From: Trematomus loennbergii
Lineage: Eukaryota; Chordata; Actinopteri; Perciformes; Nototheniidae
Direction: 5' to 3'
Length of the DNA: 64,000 bases
NCBI GenBank assembly: GCA_012861695.1
Contig: JAAOOA010000060.1
Location: 3,423,183 to 3,487,182, forward strand
In this document: positions 26,263-64,000 of the stretch, piece by piece
Layout of the letters: every line of letters starts with the position of its first letter
How positions within the stretch are numbered: the first letter of the stretch is position 1
Position numbers and translations under genes: made by a program
Notes under the pieces: model-generated
Databases searched by the model: none
What the model was told of the DNA's origin: nothing
What the model saw: only the letters and a program-made list of their open reading frames with translations

Positions 26263-28803
26263 TCTCACAACTTTGGCTAACGTTACCTATTGGTTCTAAT
26301 AAAGTTTTAAAGAAACGTTTTAATCTGATGTTCAAAGAACCTTTTTAGGATGTTTATTATTTCAAATAATGTTCCTATAAGGTTTAAGGTTAACTAAGAC
26401 ATAACGTTTTAACTGCAACATTCAGAGGATGTTTTGAGGATGTTATTGAGGCCTGAGATGACAGAAAGTGTTTTATAAAATGTTCCTTTAATGTGATATG
26501 TTAACAAAGGTGGAATGTTTTGCCTGCAACATTCTAAGGATGTGTTTTGGACGTTGTTGGGTAACACATTAAAGATGTTCTTTATAAAACGTTCCCTCAA
26601 TGTTACATGATAACCAAAGAAGAACATTTTGAAAGCAACATTTGGATAATGTTTTCAGGAGGTTATTCTTTTTTTATAAAATGTTCCTGTGATGCGAAAT
26701 ATTAACACGGTCATGGTCAACGTCAGATTTATTTGTAGTGCGCTTTAAAAAACAAACTTGTTGCATTTGTTTGAAAAGGATGTTTAAAAAAAATCTGATG
26801 TCACCACATTTTCCTTTTAAAAAAAAAAAACAAGCACGTAATTCATGATATTGCATGTTTGCGTAGGCATGTCTGAGTTCCCAGCTAGACATTGTTGGTT
26901 CTAAAAACATTCTGAGAATGTTACCATTCATTGTTCTAGGAATGGTTTCATCGAGAAGTTTTATTTTGGTTCCTAGAATGTACTTCTGAAAGGTAGGATA
27001 ACGTTCTCTAAAAACATTCTTAAAATTTGGGTGATAACATTGTTCGAACATTATACCCCAAGTGTTTTTGTTGTTTATGCACATATCTCTATTGTCATAT
27101 GGATCGAATAACACTTAGAAAACCAAAGACAGACATAGAAGAACGGACCGACTATCACTGCCCGTCCCTGAAACCCCTGTTAGTGTTTGTATGTGTTTGT
27201 TTCTACTGTGTGTCTCTCCCCCCCCCCCCCCCCATGCCTGCTGGTCTGCTCTACACGGCTGGGAGCAATCTCCAATCAACCACACTGCAGCCTGCTCATC
27301 AGCCACTAGGTTTGTTGCGTGCGCTCTAGCTTTTTGCCAGCATATTCTTTGACAACTTTGCCTGCTTTTGCCTCACACTCATTTTTATGTCTCTCCCAGG
27401 AGGAATCCAAGGCCTTCCACACTCCCAAGACCAGCCAGGCCTCTCCACCCCCTGGAACAACTGCTTCCCACTGCTGCCATAACCAACCTCCACTCCCAGC
27501 TCCCCTTTTCTAATAAACAAATGTTACTTTCACCAGCTGATTCCGAGTCATCCTTTTACATGTGTTAATAGTCAAATTCCAATAGTTAAGTAAACTATCA
27601 AAATCATCCTAATGACCACAGTGGTCAGTCCACTTACCCAGGAATTTTGAGTTGAACAATTACAGGAATAGTATGTCTTTATGTTCTAATAATGTAAAAA
27701 TATTATGGAAGATTGTTACCACAGAACATTTGCATAATGTTTTAAACATAAAGCATGTTATCCTTCTCTAAAATAATAACATTCTGGCAACATAAAAAAA
27801 TCTAACTTGCAGCTGAAAACGTTTTAAGAACAGTAGGGCATAATGTTCTAACGTTATCAAAAACATTTTAAGAATGTTTTTAGAGAACGTTATCCTACCT
27901 TTCAGAAGAACATTCTGGGAACCAAACTAAAACTTCCCGCTGAAAACGTTTTAAGAATAGTAGGGCATAATGTTCTAACAATGTTATCAACCACATCTTA
28001 AGAAGGTTATCAAAAACATCTTAAGAAGGTTATCAAAAACATTTCAAGAAGGTTATTACCAAGCATTTCAAGAATGTTTTTAAAGAACGTTATCCTACCT
28101 TTCAGAAGAACATTCCGGGAACCAAAATAAAACGTCCCGCTGAAAACATTCCTAGAACAATGAATGGTAACAAACATATCTAGCTGGGAACTCACATATG
28201 CCACTGCAAACATGCAATATCTGCTGTTGGAATTACGTGCTTGTTTGTTTTTTTCAAAAGGAAAATATGGTGACATTAGATTTTTTTTAAAACATCCTTT
28301 TCAAACAAATGCAACAAGTTTGTTTTTTAAAGCGCTCTAGAAATAAATCTGACGTTGACCATGACCGTGTTAATATTTGCCATCACAGGAACGTGTTATA
28401 AAAAAAGAATAACATCCTGAAAACATTTTCAGAATGTTTCTTGGAGAATGTTCTTCATTTGTTATCATGTAACATTGAGGGAACGTTTTATAAAGAACAT
28501 CTTTAACAACGTCCAAAACACATCCTTAGAATGTTGCAGGCAAAACATTCCACCTTTGTTAACATATCACATTAAAGGAACATTTTATAAAACACTTTCT
28601 GTCATCTCAGGCCTCAATAACATCCTCAAAACATCCTCTGAATGTTGCAGTTAAAACGTTATGTCTTAGTTAACCTTAAACCTTATAGGAACATTATTTG
28701 AAATAATAAACATCCTAAAAAGGTTCTTTGAACATCAGATTAAAACGTTTCTTTAAAACCTTATTAGAACCTGTAGGTAATGTTAGCCAAAGTTGTGAGA
28801 AGG
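26263..28803. mobile_element. Large foldback element: about 0.8-0.95-kb inverted arms around a 0.77-kb spacer
   Basis: The left arm (about 26263-27058) begins ttctcacaactttggctaac. The right arm (about 27832-28803), read inward from its end, begins with the same sequence, and the arms match over most of their length. The arms are built from short sub-repeats around gaacgtt/aacgttc and acattctgagaatgtt. The right arm holds an extra partial duplication: ttcagaagaacattc at 27901 recurs at 28101, exactly 200 bp apart. Matching short frames in the two arms are mirror copies. No transposase was recognised. It cuts off the LINE fragment at 26244. Confidence 0.8.
27059..27831 (+). other. Unique spacer of the foldback element
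   Basis: Single-copy sequence between the two arms. It includes a C14 run (27220-27233), a Pro/Ser-rich open stretch (KTSQASPPPGTTASHCC) that follows tctctcccag, a possible splice acceptor at about 27401, and AATAAA at 27512-27517 shortly after that frame's stop. It could be a captured 3' exon or just part of the element. No protein family recognised. Confidence 0.35.
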
Positions 28804-29698
28804 TTTGTTTAATAACTCGGGTTGAGCCTCTCAGGGCTTTGTGAGAATTAAGTAATATTTTTTAAATAAACAGCAAAATGTGTAAAGAAGCAGGATAGGT
28901 TAAATGTGATCAGGTTTACTAGCCCTAAGTTCTGTAATACTTATAAGCACCTTAGATTGCCTGCAGCAGAAGCTCATGGGAATTTCAACAGTTGCTTTTT
29001 GTCATAAACGCAAATTAGGTGTCACCAAAATCACATTACTACAATTTGTCCCTGGAAACTACACAAAACTATGTAATAAATGTCATGACAAACCATCTGA
29101 TTGTAAAAACAATTTACTCTCTTAACCATGTCTGGACCTAACTGGCAAATCCAGAAATTGGTCCATTAGGTTAATGATGAATAGCAGGAAAGACAGACCA
29201 TGTTTACATGAATGCAGAAGCTGTATTTGATCTTAACCTGGTGCTGACCATTAGAGAGATCTAGAGTGAGTAATAATAATATTTGAGAAGTGGAACATCA
29301 GTTTGATAACGAATGAGAAATTCTATAAAATATGAATTATATTGTCTTTAAAATAGGCTGATAACACAGTATAATGTCAGCTCTTCATTATAAGGTATAT
29401 ATAAGGTTCATTATAAATGTGTGGCTTCTCAACTGTAGAGAAAAGTAGACAATTTGTTGTTTTGGATCAAAAATCTGCAGCTTTGTATAGTTTAATTTGT
29501 TCTTTTGGTGTGGAGAGAAAATGTAAATATAAAAGAGTATCAGCAGCCAAGCAGTTGCAATTTGTTGTAACTCTATCTACTGGCCAGTAGAGGTCCCTGC
29601 ATGTTACATATTTTCTTGATCAAACTGTGCACACCTACTTTGAAAAAATATATAACTATAAACCGTTTTTATTCCCTAAGATTCTAAATAAAAGAGTC
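28804..29698. other. Intergenic DNA, nothing recognised
   Basis: AT-rich, without conserved frame, clear repeat termini or RNA gene features. Confidence 0.5.
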
Positions 29699-29699
29699 T

Positions 29700-30245
29700 T
29701 AATCAGAATCAGAATCAGAATCAGAATCAGAAACAGGTTTATTGCCAGGTAGGTTCGCACATACTAGGAATTTGACTTGATGTCGGTGCATACATAAAAT
29801 ATAAAAAACAAGAAATCTAATATAAAACAAAAAATCTTTTACACCGTAATAAAATATAGTTAAATAGCAATACAAATAAAAATAAAGCAGTAATTTACAT
29901 GGAAATAGAATGCTATGAATGAATTTTAGAATATAAACTAAGAAATGTGAAATAAGAATATGTACAGTAAGGAGTATGAACATTGTGTGCATTAATGTAA
30001 TGCATATAGTCGATGATGTGGCAGAGGTAAAGTGACAGTGGGGATGCCGGGCCTTGTTTAAGAGGCCGGTAGCGGAGGGGAAGAAACTGTTCAGGTGGCG
30101 AGAGGTATTGGTCCTGATGGAGCGCAGCCTCCTGCCAGAGGGGAGGGGGGTGAACAGTTTGTGTCCAGGGTGGGAGGGGTCGGCCACTATCTTCCCTGCC
30201 CGCCTCAGGGTCCTGGAGGCATGCAGGTCGTGGAGTCCTTTATAA
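29700..30245 (-). mobile_element. 5'-truncated LINE, 3' end, with TGATTC tail
   Basis: On the minus strand the coding tail reads HPGHKLFTPLPSGRRLRSIR then RHLNSFFPSATGLLN, the C-terminal signature of many teleost non-LTR retrotransposon open frames. A 3' UTR follows, ending in a short (CTGATT)n tail at 29700-29730. A second copy with the same orientation, LFTPLPSGRR phrase and TTTATTGCCAG sequence lies at 39023-39590. Confidence 0.7.
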
Positions 30246-30394
30246 TGATTTTTATAAAGGAATATCCACTTGTATCTGTAATTATCTTGTTTTTTTTAAA
30301 AACCCTCTCCGTAGTCTGTAAGCTATTTCCAACACAAACACCAAGGACAAGACTTCTACAAGGATAGAGGGCAGAGAAATAGGTCACCCGTGCT

Positions 30395-30605
30395 TTATTA
30401 CATACATTACATTACATGTTACTTGTTAGACACTTTTATCCAAAGTGACTTACATACTCAATACTGTGGACAATCCCCACAGGAGCAATTTGGGGTGAAG
30501 TGTATTGCCCAGGGACACAACGACATGCTGACTGCAGTGGGGTTTGAACCTGTGCTCCCCTGATCCGAACACTAATGCACTAGTCCACTGCGCTACACGC
30601 CTACA
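30395..30605. repeat. Teleost dispersed repeat
   Basis: Contains gcccagggacacaacgaca and ggtttgaacctgtgctccc, the core of a very frequent fish short repeat related to the copy at 56448-56720. It is intergenic, downstream of the LINE fragment. Confidence 0.45.
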
Positions 30606-33000
30606 TAAGATGATTATTTTATGACTTTATTGTTGTGTTGAGAGTGCAGGTAATGAAGTGAGAAGGACTACATGAAAGTTGAACAACAATGTGAGGGTTG
30701 ATTACCAAACTGTATACAAACCTGGGTTGTTACACTACCATCGTATTTGCCTTGATGATGTATATGATCCATTTTCACTTACTACTAAGGAAGTGCTGAA
30801 CCGCTGAACAACACAAAACATGAGGGCTTGCAACCTATGTTTAATCCAATTCAATCCATCTGTGATGTTTACTGGCACATTTTTCATGTTAACAATTGAA
30901 CACTTTTGGTAAATATCCACTATTTGCCTGACAACGATAAGCCTTTAAAGGGTCATGGCCAGACGGTCACCATGGATTTGGGAAACATTCACAAAATGGT
31001 CAAACGAGCTAAACGATACCCCTAGATCTTGGTTGAGGGTTTGCACTGATAATGAGTGGTATAAGGTTAGAAAAGGTTGTCTGCTAAATGGTAACTCTTG
31101 ATCTAGCAAGTTTTGGCCAGACATTGACCTCAAATGGTTACATATAGGACAGGTCATCACACACAAGCCGTGCAAAAGTTTAACGACAGTTTTCAAAATT
31201 CTATGAATAGCATCATGATTTTGCTGGAGTCAAGAGTAACCGGTCTAGAAAGATGGACGCCAACCCTGTGCCAGGTTCTGTTAGAGGTTTCTATCCGTTA
31301 AAGGGAGTTTTCTTTGCTACTGGCGTTAATGGAGGAATTCTATGAAAATCATACGGTACAGTCAATTATGACTTGGGGTCATTGAATGGACATGACTTCA
31401 AGATTTTGGGGGTTCCGGTATAGGTAGTGATATCAAGCCAACTTTGGACGATAGCTGATGGGTTCCCAGTTTGAATTTGGATAAATGTGTTCTTTGTTTG
31501 CTCCACACAGACTGTTTACATGTTTGGCAAAAGCCTGCTTCAACATGATTGGTCAATACTACTCAGATAAAGAACATTCCAATCACGTCCTCCATATTCT
31601 CCAGCCCAGACACTATCTGACCATACAATATCATTTATGATGTAACAGCTGTTGTTCTTTAACATTTGGTGTGGTGGGAGATTAGTGTCGGATGTAGGCT
31701 TACCTCTAGCCTGCCCTTTAAACACAATCGCCTTAATGCTATCAGCCACTGCCATCACGGCTAAACCTCTTGAATAATTAGGACATGGGTGTATTTAACT
31801 CAAGCCATACAAGTGCACACGTATATTTGATCTGCACACTATCTGCGACACTGCAAATAAAGCACCATTTTGTACATGCAAATCTAATTACTTCTGTATT
31901 TTTCTCAATGTATGAACCACTTACTGTAAATGTGTTTGTGTTTTTCACTTCAATTCAGTTTTGTTTTTTTGTTTTGGGCAGCTATTATTACTTCATGGGA
32001 TACTTGCACAGCAACTTTCTTAATTAACTCTTGTTTAAAGTTTTATTACAGCAGTGGTCTTGGGTTTCGGGTGTGTAAGTCACATGTAGGGTCAGTGCTT
32101 GTTTTCAAAGCACAGAGATCACGATCATATTTCAACGGCAGCATTGATACCTGTGGCCTAAATTGGATCACGCTGTCTCCAATTACACCAAGGTATTTTG
32201 AGGCTTGGTATCTTGACTAGGTCACCCACTTTTGAGGGTAGAAGACACCAAGGGCACTTCACTCTCTATAGGATTCTGAACCGCTTAAAGAAAGAGAGGG
32301 CTGTGTTTGATGTCACTTATTGCTCTCCATGATTTAAAAATGAAAATGTACACATAAAGGATGCTTTGCTGGTAATTTCAGCGAGGAGGCAACACTTTTT
32401 TCAACAGAAAGCCTGAGTTTTACTCCTGGAGGTGTGGAGTCTGTAGAATGAAGGCACTTGTAGGCAAATACAAATGTAGTTGGTTGTAACACAGGAAATG
32501 TAGGATTTGGCATGTCTAAAGATGTCTCGGCCTCTGATAGTTTATGAAGAAAAAAAAAAAATTCTCCTGTGACTCTTCCAACTTCATGAAGGGGCAATTC
32601 TTAACATCTTGATTGTCTCTTTAATTAATTAAACTTAATGTTACTGTCTGTCAAAGCTCAACCTAATCTTTGGTCAAAATGCTCAAGTATGACACAATTT
32701 CCCCCTGATGATGATAATATAATATAATACAAATTAAAATGAATTAAAATGAAAATAAAATGTTGGAATGGACTTAAACAAAAGCATGCCATAATCTATA
32801 GAAACACACTTTATAAAAAAAGATTAAATAGGATATGCACAACACAATATGGAAAACTAAAACTGAATGAATAATAATTATAATAATCCAACACAACAGT
32901 ACACTGGAAACTTGATATGTTTTCAATATAAAACTACTTAAAAACTGTGCATCACTTCACCATGGCACATTCTCTGAAATAACACATTGACTTAAGGGGT
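30606..33000. other. Intergenic DNA with decayed repeats
   Basis: No conserved reading frame. A short phrase near 31260-31320 (gtgccaggttctgttagagg ... gttaaagggagttttc) matches a dispersed fish repeat. Otherwise AT-rich and unassigned. Confidence 0.4.
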
Positions 33001-34125
33001 AAAAGTACTCCATTACAAGTACAAGGCCTGCATTCAAATCTTATTTAAGTAAAAGTGAAGCATTATCAGCAAAATGCACTTAAAGTAAAAGTAGCAATTA
33101 TGCAGACAAATTGAGTCCATATGTGATTTACTATTATTTATTGACATAGGACATCAGGCCCGGACTGGCCTGTTAAGTGGCCTGCCGGCCTGAGGATTTT
33201 TTGTTTGTTTTATGTATTGTGAACGCAACGCTGCGCAAATGCAAACCTGGAAAAACTCTCTCAAGCTGAAATGACAATATAATCCCCTTCAATAAAACCT
33301 GGTCTCCTTTCCTGAACTACATTAAGAGCTTATTCCTCTTCACACCAGCCAACCAGACACTCCCCACAACAATGGATCAACCCATATAGCTCTGTTTTCA
33401 TTTCCTTTGTCTCCTTGTTGTCTTTTTATATTTATGTATATATTTGATTTCTTCATTGTCATTATCAACATTTATTTGACACTTGTAGTTACTTTTTAAA
33501 CAAATACATATAATAATACAACACATGTATAAGAGGCATTCTACACAATACATACTTTTTACTTTAGATCAGGGGTGTCCAAACTGCAGCCCTATAAGCC
33601 CACTTTCAGTCAATTAAAGTTGAAAATATGTTCTTCTAACAAATCTAAGTTAATAAGAAAAAAGCCCAATAACTTATTTACATAACAACCTTGAAATATA
33701 CCCTTCCTATTTCCTCTCATGATAAGCAATCTAAGGCTTTTGTTTTAAGGAATGAGCTGCTAACAAAATAAATGAAACCCTATGGAGAGCTGTCATGGCT
33801 GTTGTATCAAGCATAATTTACTTGCATTTGATTGATTTAGCTAACTTATAACTTCACTTATGAGGCAATAAACCTGACCTCTAGTGAGTGGCCCAGCCCT
33901 TCGAATATTTTTCTGTGGCCCTCGGTGAAAAAAGTGTGGGCACCCGTGCGTTGCCCATCCCTGCTTTAGACCCTTGCTAAGATACTTGAGTACTTTCAGC
34001 TAATAATACTTCTGTACATTTACTTGAGTAACATTTTGATTGCAGGGATTTTACTTGTTACAGAATATTCCTAACTCTGGTACTTCTTCTTTCACTTAAG
34101 AACAAGATCTGAGTACTTGTTCCTC
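33000..34125. mobile_element. hAT-type MITE apparently split by nested insertions
   Basis: 33000-33110 (taaaagtactccattacaag, aagtaaaagtagcaattatg) and 33965-34125 (cttgagtactttcagctaat, gaacaagatctgagtacttg) look like the two ends of one element of the family at 34868. The DNA between holds another repeat (33560-33960, ggggtgtccaaactgcagcc to gtgtgggcacccgtgcgtt), itself resembling a hAT terminal sequence. The nesting is inferred; I did not find the duplication flanking the inner insert. Confidence 0.4.
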
Positions 34126-34591
34126 CTCTGCGTGCTTCTCCTGAGGATGTGTGGTCGGCAGGCAGGCTCCCATGGAGTATTCTGCCGACAACACCCCTGA
34201 GTTAAAGTGGGCGGAGCCAGGGCAGCACAGGCATGAGTGAGAGAGAGGAGGAGAGAGCCAGAGATACTCTCCCTCTGTGCCGACACTTCATCCATTTACG
34301 CCTGATATAACCCTGGACTACTTAGTGTTTTGCTCTTACGATGTCTGCCAGTGTCGGTCTGTGAGGAGGACTTGTCTCACGGTTATCCTGTTAGCTGCTT
34401 ACTCCGGCTACATGGCCAGCTAGCACAACAAAGCTAACTGCTGTTAGCTTCTGGCTTCATCTCACCCGTAGCCGGCGAAGTGAAGAGCCGAGAAGGGGAA
34501 TGGCAAGAGTTTGCTCGGGTAGCCCTTCCAGAAGAAACAACGACTAACCAGAATCAACCAACCTCTATTTATCTACTTATTTGAATCACCG
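34126..34591 (+). promoter_or_regulatory. sec14l1 promoter region and non-coding first exon
   Basis: This is a more GC- and CpG-rich stretch than its surroundings, ending in ATCACCG|GTAAGC at 34591/34592, a strong plus-strand donor. Exon 2 begins at 36344 after ctgttcag and has 27 nt of leader before the ATG at 36371, so at least one upstream non-coding exon is expected. The exact start site is not visible. Confidence 0.5.
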
Positions 34592-34867
34592 GTAAGCACC
34601 AGTTATATTATTTATGTCAGGTTAGCAGCTTATTGTATAAATTGACGCGAGCTTGCCGGCAAAGTCTCAATTAGCACACATTGTTATTATGTGTAAGCTA
34701 ACGTTAACAAGTCGGCGTGGCAAATGTCGTTATCCCCTGTCATAGTCGTTGAAATAATAACACGTCTTATTTAGTTTAATTGTTAGCCATAAAATGTAAA
34801 GATTTCAACATGTTATTTGTACGGGTGTGTCCAGTTGACAGTTGGTGTCACTCAAAGTCCCTAGAAC

Positions 34868-35386
34868 CAGAGGTGGAAGAAGTACTCAGATTACTTACTT
34901 AAGTAAAAGTAGCAATACTACAATGTTCAAATACTCTGTTACACGTTAAAGTACTGCATTCAAAATTGTACTAAAGTAAAAAAGCATTAGCCTTTAAAAA
35001 TACTTTAAGTGTTCAAAGTAAAAACACTCGTTACTCAAAATGGCCATTTTAAGCACCAGATATTTAAAAAATGTGTTTAATTATTGATGCATTAATGTGT
35101 TCATCACGTTAATGTTGTACTTGGTATGAGTTGAGTTTATATTAATTACTTTACATACTAATGGGTAGCTCAACCTCTAATAATACATTATCATTTTGTG
35201 TCGATTTATATATAAAGTAACTCCAAATAAATCTGCAAAGTAACTAAATATATACAATAAATGTAATGGATTACAAAGTAGAGTATTTCCTTACAAAACG
35301 TAATGTGAACATTCTCAAGTAAATAACAAGCACCTCAATTAAATTACAGTACTTGAGTAAATGTAATTAGTTACACTACACCACTG
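34868..35386. mobile_element. hAT-like MITE with 8-bp target duplication
   Basis: Starts cagaggtggaagaagtactc and ends agttacactacaccactg. Flanks are CCTAGAAC (34860-34867) and CCTAGATC (35387-35394), 7 of 8 identical. The interior is rich in cttaagtaaaagta and has no open frame. It lies 277 bp downstream of the sec14l1 first-exon donor, within intron 1. Confidence 0.72.
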
Positions 35387-36370
35387 CCTAGATCGCATAA
35401 TAAAGTAATTGTCTTGTTTTGACGTGTCTTTGAAGTTGCTGACAGACCCTGAAGCATGACGGTAAATATGTATTGCAGTTAGTTGGATATAGAGTAATAC
35501 TGTGGTTTGTTTTTTATTCTGTTTGTCCTAGCCCGGTTGTTTTATTAGTCTTCCTGCCCTGATCCTTCTGTAAGTAGTGCTGGGACTTCAGCTCACCCCC
35601 CTACTAGCAACCATGTTCCTATCACTGCATTGCAGGAGTTACAGACATGTATCCGCATGCCAAAAACAACACCCAACATGAACTTCAAGCCACACTTCTG
35701 GAAATATTCAAGGAGTGAGAATAATCTTGTTTCATCAGCACTTTGTGTTATTCAATAAAACACGTACGTCTTAACTTATGTGCAGGTGACTTATTCACAC
35801 GTTCAATCTTTAGCCTCTGCTCCAGAATGTGCTGTCTCCATTACAAAGATTAAGCACCACCTTTTTTTTATCATAACGTAGAGTGTTTTTGTGTGTAGCT
35901 GCGACCTGAGGTTCTGCAGAGACAGTAGATGGACTAAGCTTAGTAATGTTCCCAGTAGTGTGCATTGACAAGCCTTTGCAGTGGCCTCTGTTTGATGAGT
36001 GGGGGGGGGGGGTGGCTGCTGCATCCATTGATCAGTGACATCCTTGGTCACGGCTCAGGAGAGTCCCTTCTGCAGCCCATCACTGTACATCGTTTTCTAG
36101 TTCTTCGGGCTGCCTGCCAGAACACAAACGCACACACACAAGCACCTGGCATCATTCAAGCAGCCAGCCAAAATGCACATTAACTTAATTACACACTAAG
36201 TTTACTGTTATAGTCCAGATGCGGCTATAATGCTGTCATATCGCACTCAGCGCACTTATTGTGATGATGAGTGAGTGAAAGGCAGCCTTTGATGTGATCA
36301 TTGCTCGTACTTTCTTCTCTGATTTCTTCCTTTATCTGTTCAGGTTGTCGGTGTCACTGTAATCCCCACC

Positions 36371-63705
<27,335 letters not shown>

Positions 63706-63784
63706 TGAATTAATAGCAAAACATTAAAATGGTCAAATCCACAGGTATACTCAAAGACAGTTGAACATTTTGCATAAAATTAGA

Positions 63785-63850
63785 TGATAAATAGTGTATT
63801 AATCCCAAATTGGGAAATTGTTTTGTCACAGCAGCATATTAACAGGCGTT
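63785..63850 (-). repeat. 3' end of a dispersed retroelement
   Basis: attaatcccaaattgggaaattgttttgtcacagcagca resembles 12395-12432 and the common fish 3' tail phrase 'ttattgatccc...gggaaatt'. The rest to 64000 is AT-rich and unassigned. Confidence 0.4.
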
Positions 63851-64000
63851 TCACAAGAGTTAAAAATGTAATAAAAGTAAAGAAGAAATACAAATAAACA
63901 GTAAATACATACATTTCAACAGTATAAATATATATATCTAGTATACTCAATATAAAATACATAACAAGTTAAAAAACTCAAGAACAGTGGATACTTTATA

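Noticed and set aside
25657..26280. 207-aa open frame as a host gene
   Set aside because: Its motifs (TETW, GDFNIH, SDH) are those of a non-LTR retrotransposon endonuclease.
26409..28654. Similar small proteins at 26409-26627 and 28448-28654 as a gene pair
   Set aside because: They are mirror images from the two inverted arms of the foldback element.

Overview
The window is nuclear DNA of a vertebrate, almost certainly a teleost fish. It holds intron-rich orthologues of three vertebrate genes embedded in dense fish-type repeats: hAT and PIF/Harbinger MITEs, 5'-truncated non-LTR retrotransposons and long microsatellites. I see no bacterial, phage or CRISPR-like content and no new molecular system. 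The unusual signals concern transposon biology, splice-site evolution and probable assembly errors.

Layout. A CpG-rich segment at about 1572-1760 looks like the first exon and promoter of a minus-strand gene lying to the left of the window. alyref (mRNA export adaptor of the TREX complex) lies on the minus strand at 3633-6256, complete in six coding exons with an intact frame. rasal3 (Ras GTPase-activating protein of the SynGAP family) lies on the minus strand at 8038-23274, with a possible extra 5' exon at 24164-24238. I placed 19 coding exons, covering PH, C2, RasGAP and coiled-coil parts. From 24.3 to 34.3 kb the DNA is intergenic and repeat-rich; it holds a LINE endonuclease fragment, a 2.5-kb foldback element and LINE 3' ends. 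sec14l1 starts on the plus strand with a 5' UTR exon ending at 34591 and its first coding exon at 36371-36433. A 22.7-kb intron full of transposons follows, then six more coding exons from 59140 to about 63673; the gene runs off the right edge within its CRAL-TRIO domain.

The genes do not form a pathway: alyref acts in mRNA export, rasal3 in Ras signalling of blood cells, and sec14l1 in lipid binding and trafficking. rasal3 and sec14l1 are divergent, about 10 kb apart. In human, ALYREF and SEC14L1 are both on 17q25 but RASAL3 is on 19p13, so this neighbourhood differs from the human one.

Main caution: well-conserved exons of rasal3 and sec14l1 carry at least seven small frame breaks. Six look like a single base lost from a short homopolymer or GC repeat, while splice sites and exon phases stay consistent once the missing base is counted. 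That pattern fits uncorrected long-read errors better than gene decay. Proteins predicted directly from this sequence will be truncated.
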